Shown one piece after another: positions 58,001-64,000 of a DNA stretch of 64,000 nt. Below the pieces are notes generated by a model, which was given only the letters and a program-made list of their open reading frames with translations, was not told the DNA's origin and made no database searches. The stretch is from Antedon bifida. Its lineage: Eukaryota > Echinodermata > Crinoidea > Comatulida > Antedonidae. The position numbers and the translations under genes are program-made. Location: contig OY727093.1 of assembly GCA_963402885.1 (NCBI GenBank), positions 23,435,409-23,499,408 of the forward strand, read 5' to 3'. The first letter of the stretch is position 1, and every line of letters begins with the position of its first letter.

Positions 58001-61000
58001 TTACAGTAATTCATCATCTGATGTTCCATCTTCAAGTTCAACATTGGTGTTTGTTGCTTCTTGCGCATCATGATCATCTAATATTATTGTTTGGGTGTTG
58101 TTGCATGTTTGCCCAAAACATTTAATACACATAGAAGTGCAAAATAATCCAAGTTTTTTACAACTGCATGTCAAACTTCTACAGTCATCCTCTTTGCACC
58201 CACATGATACCATATTGAGTAAAGTATCAGGAGCAACAGGACGTTCTGTTTCAATTGGTGCAAGAGACCCATCTTGCAATCTCCATCCCCATTCTGTAGG
58301 AGGAAGTGTATTACCCATCCAATCCTGAACTGTTAAATAAGTGCGGTACGAATGTTGCTTTGCTGCCGCACTAGTTGGAGGTAGACTTGCCAACTGAAAT
58401 TCTGAACTTATAGAACTACTACTGATTGCCCGTTTATATGCAATGTGTCGGTATTCATCAAGTGATTTAAATTGTTGGGCTGCTCCATACAGTTTAAGTA
58501 TGAACATTTCTCCAGCTTTTCTCACCTCGTCATGACTACTTGTAGTTGTGAACGTTTCCATCAATTCATTTTCTTGTCTTTTATGAATCATGTTAAATGC
58601 TTTACGCTTTCCTTGTCGATAGATTGCAGAAACCGTGTCGCATCCTGTTACAGCATGTATAAACATCAAGTGATTCTTAGTGTCGCCTATAGCATTTTGA
58701 ATTTCATTAATGTTGTAGACAGTTACAGGATTTTTGCAACACAACATGTACATATCTGTGGTAGGAGTTGCCCGAGACACCAACATGACAAGTACATCAG
58801 TGTCTGTACCAACGACAACAACAGGTAGCTTTTTTGCCTCTGCTACAGTTAACGCTGTTGAAACGATTAGTGTGTCTGCATCTGCCTCTGCTTGTTTGAC
58901 GTGCATGCCACCTGCTAGCATTTTTTCAGCTAAATTGTGTATTAGCTTCTTCTTATTGTTACTGTTAGCCAAAAATGCTGCTTGGGTAGTTGTGGTCGGC
59001 ATATTATCATCAAATAAGATGTCACTAGATGTGGACCTCTGTGCTCTACGTCTCTGTTCAACAACCTTTGTTGAAGTGCTACCATATCCGTCAAACACTA
59101 CAGTTGGTTGAGTTCCATAATGTATACGGACATATGTAAGATATGCCTGATATACATCAGCATAAGTGGCTGGATGTGGCCAAATAACTGACTGAAGTAA
59201 ATTACCACCATCTAATACAAAGATTCCATTCTCTGGTAGATTAGAAGACTGTTGCGTAAATGATTTTAGCAGAAGTCCTAATGAACGTTTTGTTGGCTTT
59301 CTCATCACACCTGCATGGAAAAGGGAAGGTGGTTGGAGAGCAAGTTCACAAGAAAGGAATGATGCCATGTCATCACTGTTATTCAATACACATGTTATTC
59401 TATTAAACAGCAATGACGGATTGACGTCCACATTTTGCCCTCTAATTTTCAGCGTCTTGGACTTTGCACCAATCGTCTTTACTTTGTCGTTACGACGTAG
59501 CTTAACCTCAGTATACTTCTTTCCTGAAATCTCTGATGCTGCTTTTTCGCCAATCTCTACAGCATTGTCACAGTTAACAGATGCATCTGCAACTATACCT
59601 GTTGACAATGAAACCAAACGATCTTTTTCATATCCAGTGAATGGTGGTTGAGACTGCAACCATTCAACAAAGACAGAGTGATCTTTAGTATCTCTTGATA
59701 TGGTACTTTTCCGCAGGTCTTTGTGTTGCTCTGATGTACCAGTGTGTACTCCTGTAAATTGCTCTAGTGCATCACATATAGGAACACAGCCAGGTAGTGC
59801 ATGAACCCACTTTGTTAATGTACTGTCGGTAATACCCCGTCCATGTGTCATACCTCCAGATGTTTTCAGTAACCGCATCAACGACTGTTCAATTGTTTGA
59901 TCGGAGAAGTTTCCTCCCCAGAATGAATCTGATCGGCGAATGGTGAAATACCCCTTTTCGGTAAATAGGTTGTACTCGTGTGTGGCCATTGTGTCATTTA
60001 AGCCTTCCATCTGCTGCAAGTACAACCTTGCTGATTTGGCGTAGGAAAGATGTCCTGCGGCATGAAAATGTGGAATCATTTCCTTTATACAACCAAGATG
60101 GAGTTCCCAGTGCCCTGTTCTTTCAGCTCGAATGAAGTGTTGTATATGAGTCACTTGTGTGATGTATTGAGCCCACAGCTTTCCAGTTCTACTTCGATTT
60201 TTAGTATGATCAAGTAGTTGCAAACATTTCGTAACCTATTTACACATTCATCTTTGGCTAACTCAGTGGAATCATTTTCCCGATCAAGGCAGCTTCTGCA
60301 AATTTGTTCTATGGAATCTTTGTCAATGTTATCCAATGTGCCTGGTGTAGCCAGCAAGACAGACATAAGGGCAGCTGAAGTAAGGATGTGACCACGTACA
60401 GGCTCGAGAAAAAGCATGTCCAGTTAACATATGTACAACAGTTCCTTTTGCGTATACCGTCTCCCAAAGCTCAGCTAGACCACCTCCTGACATGATGTTA
60501 CCTATGCTACCCAGATAAGACATAAGGAGGTGGAATCCCCCGAGACGCACTATTACTGTCTTCCGAAGAAGAAACAATCTCAGCTGCTTTGATATACAAC
60601 GGTTAGTCAAACGTAACCGGGCATACATGATCAGTCCATGCTTTTCACATAGTCCTTGTGCAAAAGATAATGCAGTGTAGATAGTACTTGGATTTGAAGG
60701 GTTCAAATTAATGAACGGTAGAGTCTCTATCCTTGATGTCTCATATATGCCACCTCGCATAGCCACTTGCATGAACCCATTCCATGACGGACACGGGGCG
60801 AGTTCAAGAGTAAAACCAGCAACCCAGAGGTAGTCAAGTGCAACTGCTGAACACAGAGCCTGGCGATTTTTGTCGTGGATCTTGATGGGATCTACAACAA
60901 CAGTCTTTAAACCGGAAACAGCAGGTTTTGTATACGTTTTTATTGGGATGTGTCCAAAGGCTCCAACTATTTCTGCCGATGGTAATTTTACCGTACGTGG

Positions 61001-61929
61001 TATTGGCGAATCATCTACACTCCCAGGAGGAGTCACACATGCTAGTCCACCCATACTATGGAATGTGTTGTGACCAGTGACTGTTGCTACATTGAAGTCA
61101 GCATTGTCAAATATAAACTGTGTGAAACCATTAGTTATATGTTGGTTCACCTCTTGATATCAGAGCATTCTCGAACCGTTGTACCTCTTTGTAACTATCT
61201 GTTGGTAAAAACAATGTCATCTCTATACTGTTTCTTGAGTTTAATTTTCAGATGCTTTAAAGAGTACCCTTCATTTCCATTCAGATATTTGTTCATGTGG
61301 TCTGAAAGCTCCTGTAGTGAATATTGACATTCATCATTATCATTGAGAAACTTGCACAACATAGTGAATGCTTTGTCTTTGATATTAATATTTTCTTCTG
61401 ACTTTTCAGTATTCTTAAGGAACATTTGTGCACACATTCTATGGTACTTCGCCTATGCTGCAACAAGATCATACGAAAGTTGTATACGTTCTACTACACG
61501 GTCTCCCCATTCATCACCTCTTTCTCTTGCCTGATGTAACACTGTTTCTTGGAAAGTTAAAGTTTCAACATTGCTCACCCACTTTCTTCTATGACATGCA
61601 ATCTTGCTATCATAAATAATACGCTCTGTACAGAACAGTCATTCATCTTTTATGTTAAATAATTGGGAATTATTTGAACGCAACTGAGGCACTTCCTCAC
61701 TTTCTTCCAGACAAACAGATTTTCCTTTTTTAGCTGCGATGGAATCCTTACGTGTATCTGCATGGACAGAGAGTGGTGTTGCCTTTGCAATTACATCATG
61801 CAATCCATCTCCTCGTTCTTTACTTGAAATGACTAGTGTCTTTCGCCCTTTCTCCCCTACAGTGACGACAATTTCAGATAATGTTTCTTTACAGATAACA
61901 CAAGGCTCGCCCATTTTCTGAAATGACAA
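58001..61929 (-). pseudogene. Decayed transposase with FEN1/XPG-like nuclease and CXC domain
   Basis: Pieces in order on the minus strand. 61929-61639: a zinc-finger start (CVICKETL). After a TGA where a cysteine is expected (61641-61639) the same frame goes on with LFCTE and ERGDEW to a TAG at 61455-61453, then to 61195. After a shift and a likely deletion, 61150-60329 holds FDNADFNVATVTGHNTFHSM, a probable second catalytic Asp region. One extra base at about 60404-60410 shifts to 60417-60151. From about 60240 an open frame of 740 codons follows to 58001: RSDSFWGG, TIEQSLMR, then a PIN/FEN1-like nuclease with FVLDGGNLL, VVFDGYGS, EADADTLI, GTDTDVLVML and TGCDTVSAIYRQGK in the order of the FEN1 metal-binding acids. 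Last is a CXC-type cysteine cluster (58108-58210: CSCKKLGLFC). Two stops and at least two frameshifts make it a pseudogene. Confidence 0.75.
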
Positions 61930-62796
61930 TTTATACCTCCACTATTGATATCATACTGTTTGTTTACGAATGTTATGCATTTATAAATAGATAAGTAAAT
62001 TCTTCTGGTTTGGCTTATGTGCCTATTTTTGTATATTAATAAGAATTTCATGATTGATATAGTATTTTAAAATATTAAACAGGTCTGAAGTGTGTTACTT
62101 ACAACTGTACTATAGATTTTAGTTTCAAACTTGAAGCTTAAAAAGATGCTTGTTGGGATTTCATTCGCAATAAACAATAACCTGCAATAACCAGAAAGAT
62201 ATAAATCGTTACAAATATTATAATAGTGTAATTAAACAATAAATGTTACCTTATATAAAAATTATTATATATAGTATATCATTAATTGAAGATTTTGAAA
62301 TCATGCCAGTTGTCTTGTAACATCACAGATATTTAGGCCTAGGCTAGTCTAGCCTAGTCTCTCAGGCCTACAAAGGTTATCTAAAGCCTACACATGTAGG
62401 CCTGTCATATTACATAAATCCAATACCACCTGTATTTACAAAATCAAGTCAATACTTCTGTTTAAGTGAATATCATAGACTCATTAGGTTACCTAGTTTA
62501 ATATTTTGAAATAAATAAGAATCAAACTTACCCCAATATTTTAAAATGTTATCTTGTTGAATAAACAATAGTTTAAAACTTTTATCCAATGGCTGTGCTT
62601 TGTAGTAGAAAATGTCGCCCTCAATGCCAATCATTTTTTACACTTACAAATTTAATACAATGGTATTGAAAATGGCAAAAGTTTTAAACCGTATCTTGGA
62701 TGTACATTATTGGCAAGTAACAAATAATTCCACTGGATTTCTGATATCAAAACATATTAGATACTTATTATGTTACAGTTGTCTGGAATACTGTAA

Positions 62797-63137
62797 AAGA
62801 TATATGGATAGTTCAATAAGAGGTCAATAACCTCACTTCCGGTAAATTTGGGATAAAATATTTCATTACACCAAATACAAAATTTGCATGTTGTAGCGGC
62901 CATTTTTCGACAAAATTTTCTATTAGAGTAAATATGAATGTATATATTGTGAACTATTTGACACCAAAATCAATTATCTATGACAAGCGGTTACGAAGTT
63001 ATAGACCAATTAAAATGGTGGACATTTTGGACTTTTAGTATGATGTTCCAATCATAGTTCTGGACCTTTCCTGAAAAAATTTGCTTGTTACCAGAAATGT
63101 CCGGGTCCTCCATACTTATGAACTAATGCTCTTGGAC
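62797..63137. repeat. Right terminal inverted repeat
   Basis: The reverse complement matches the left arm from GTCCAAGAGCATTAG through GAGGTTATTGACCTC and on to TATCCATATATCTTTTAC. It is shorter than the left arm because about 100 bp of one subterminal unit is missing. Between gene and TIR, 61930-62796 is non-coding. Confidence 0.85.
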
Positions 63138-64000
63138 TAAGTGGCACATTTCTGGATTGCCAGGACTATACTACATCAATCTCTATGGTGAAATCGGGCC
63201 CGAGGCGTTGGGTGTGGTCATTATTGCCAATTGATTTCATGCTTTACTAAAATAATGCTAAAAATCCGCACTATAAATTGCTTTAAAATACTTACTTGTA
63301 TTGCACATTTCTGGATTTCCAAGACTATACTACGCAACTTTAAAATGTACATTTGTGGTGAAAGAAGCCTACGTCTACATTAGATTGGTTGGTGGCGCAC
63401 GGCATATTTACCGCTATCAAGATTTTGGCCTAGCCGCCGGCAAATGTCCGATAACTAATACACACGATACAACTAGGTGAACGAGTCCACGCTACTCATG
63501 TTTTCCGGCCGCCATTATAGCGTAGCGATGATTTTCACGAAGCTAATCGGGCGATGGATTTCTGAAGGTACTCAATTATTGATTTATAGATGTGATATTC
63601 GAATACAGTATTTTACTAGGCCTACGTTATAATATACACTTGTAATAATAATAATATATGTTTTCATATTTGTACAATAAACTACAACAAAAGGTTCGCT
63701 CTTGTTTTCATATTTCTTTTTCACCACCAATCCATTTGGAATATAAATACTAATAAAATATACCACTTCAGATAATATATCTGAAGTAGCTATCCTCGCG
63801 ACACTCGTATCCCGCCGACGGCCGCAAAGGCAGCATTTCGCGAGTACAGTTTAAACTTTGTTTTTGCTTTTCATAATTCTGTAAAAGAAAACTGTAAATT
63901 GTCAGCCTCAAGAATTTAAGAAAAAAGATGGAACATTATTTTCCACAAGCAGATTTATTGTACTGAGATATAATTTCTATCTTGACCGCGCGCTCCGTTT
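63138..64000. other. Right flank, repeat-rich, no gene
   Basis: GCACATTTCTGGATT.CCA.GACTATACTAC occurs twice in direct order (63144 and 63303). 63460-63575 is the partner of 34255-34345. No exon is supported up to the window end. Confidence 0.5.

Larger units (their letters stand above)
57106..63137 (-). mobile_element. 6-kb DNA transposon with long TIRs and a FEN1/XPG-like nuclease gene
   Basis: Long imperfect inverted repeats (57106 to about 57580 and 62797-63137) share GTCCAAGAGCATTAG at the outer edge and CGGACATTTCTGGTAACAAG, GAACTATGATTGGAACATCA and many blocks inwards. They enclose one decayed gene on the minus strand (61929-58001). I see no certain target duplication. The gene joins a transposase-like part, a PIN/FEN1-like nuclease and a CXC motif. 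The only superfamily I recall with an XPG-like nuclease is Academ (AcademX group), so that is the working assignment, unverified. Confidence 0.75.

Noticed and set aside
58095-59651. Plus-strand frames opposite the nuclease gene
   Set aside because: Antisense shadows of the 740-codon minus-strand frame.

Overview
This is animal nuclear DNA, AT-rich and crowded with transposable elements. Introns with GT-AG or GC-AG borders, non-LTR, LTR and DNA transposons of metazoan type, a vertebrate-like ADAT1 gene and constant reuse of the palindrome TAGGCCTA suggest a marine invertebrate deuterostome, most likely an echinoderm. That taxon is an inference from base patterns, not a search result.

Left part (1-21.9 kb). 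A DNA transposon with a nested hAT-type MITE (0.3-2.0 kb) is followed by a near-identical pair of 4.3-4.8 kb blocks (3.1-7.9 and 15.3-19.6 kb, same strand). Each block carries an intact five-exon gene (799 and 781 aa) for a repeat-built, probably disordered protein that I cannot name. Between the pair, on the other strand, lies ADAT1, the tRNA adenosine deaminase gene, spread over 8 exons (8.4-14.6 kb) with one apparent frameshift. Two young insertions, a tRNA-derived SINE and a 106-bp element, separate copy A from copy B. A 1.25 kb retroposed insertion follows copy B.

Middle part (21.9-38.8 kb). A second duplicated pair on the minus strand has a complete five-exon gene for a 277-aa protein with a PH/GRAM-like look (35.7-38.8 kb) and a 5'-truncated, frameshifted copy (22.1-23.9 kb) whose exon-4 end has been amplified as a tandem repeat. 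Between them lie a decayed BEL/Pao pol fragment, a LINE fragment and one complete L1/Tx1-like LINE with poly(A) and a 12-bp target duplication. That LINE has only one visible nonsense codon.

Right part (38.8-64 kb). Almost everything is mobile or decayed: a PIF/Harbinger remnant, a 5-kb composite transposon with a 2.36-kb internal tandem duplication and a trapped Patched-family exon fragment, CR1-like, LINE ORF1, Ty3/Gypsy and other RT fragments, and a 106-bp minisatellite. Last comes a 6-kb element with long inverted repeats that encodes a decayed transposase-like protein fused to a FEN1/XPG-like nuclease domain and a CXC motif. This last element is the most unusual system in the window.

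Only four genes look like host genes or close to it: the tandem pair A/B, ADAT1 and the PH/GRAM-like gene. Exon joins were read by hand from splice sites and phase; none has transcript support here.
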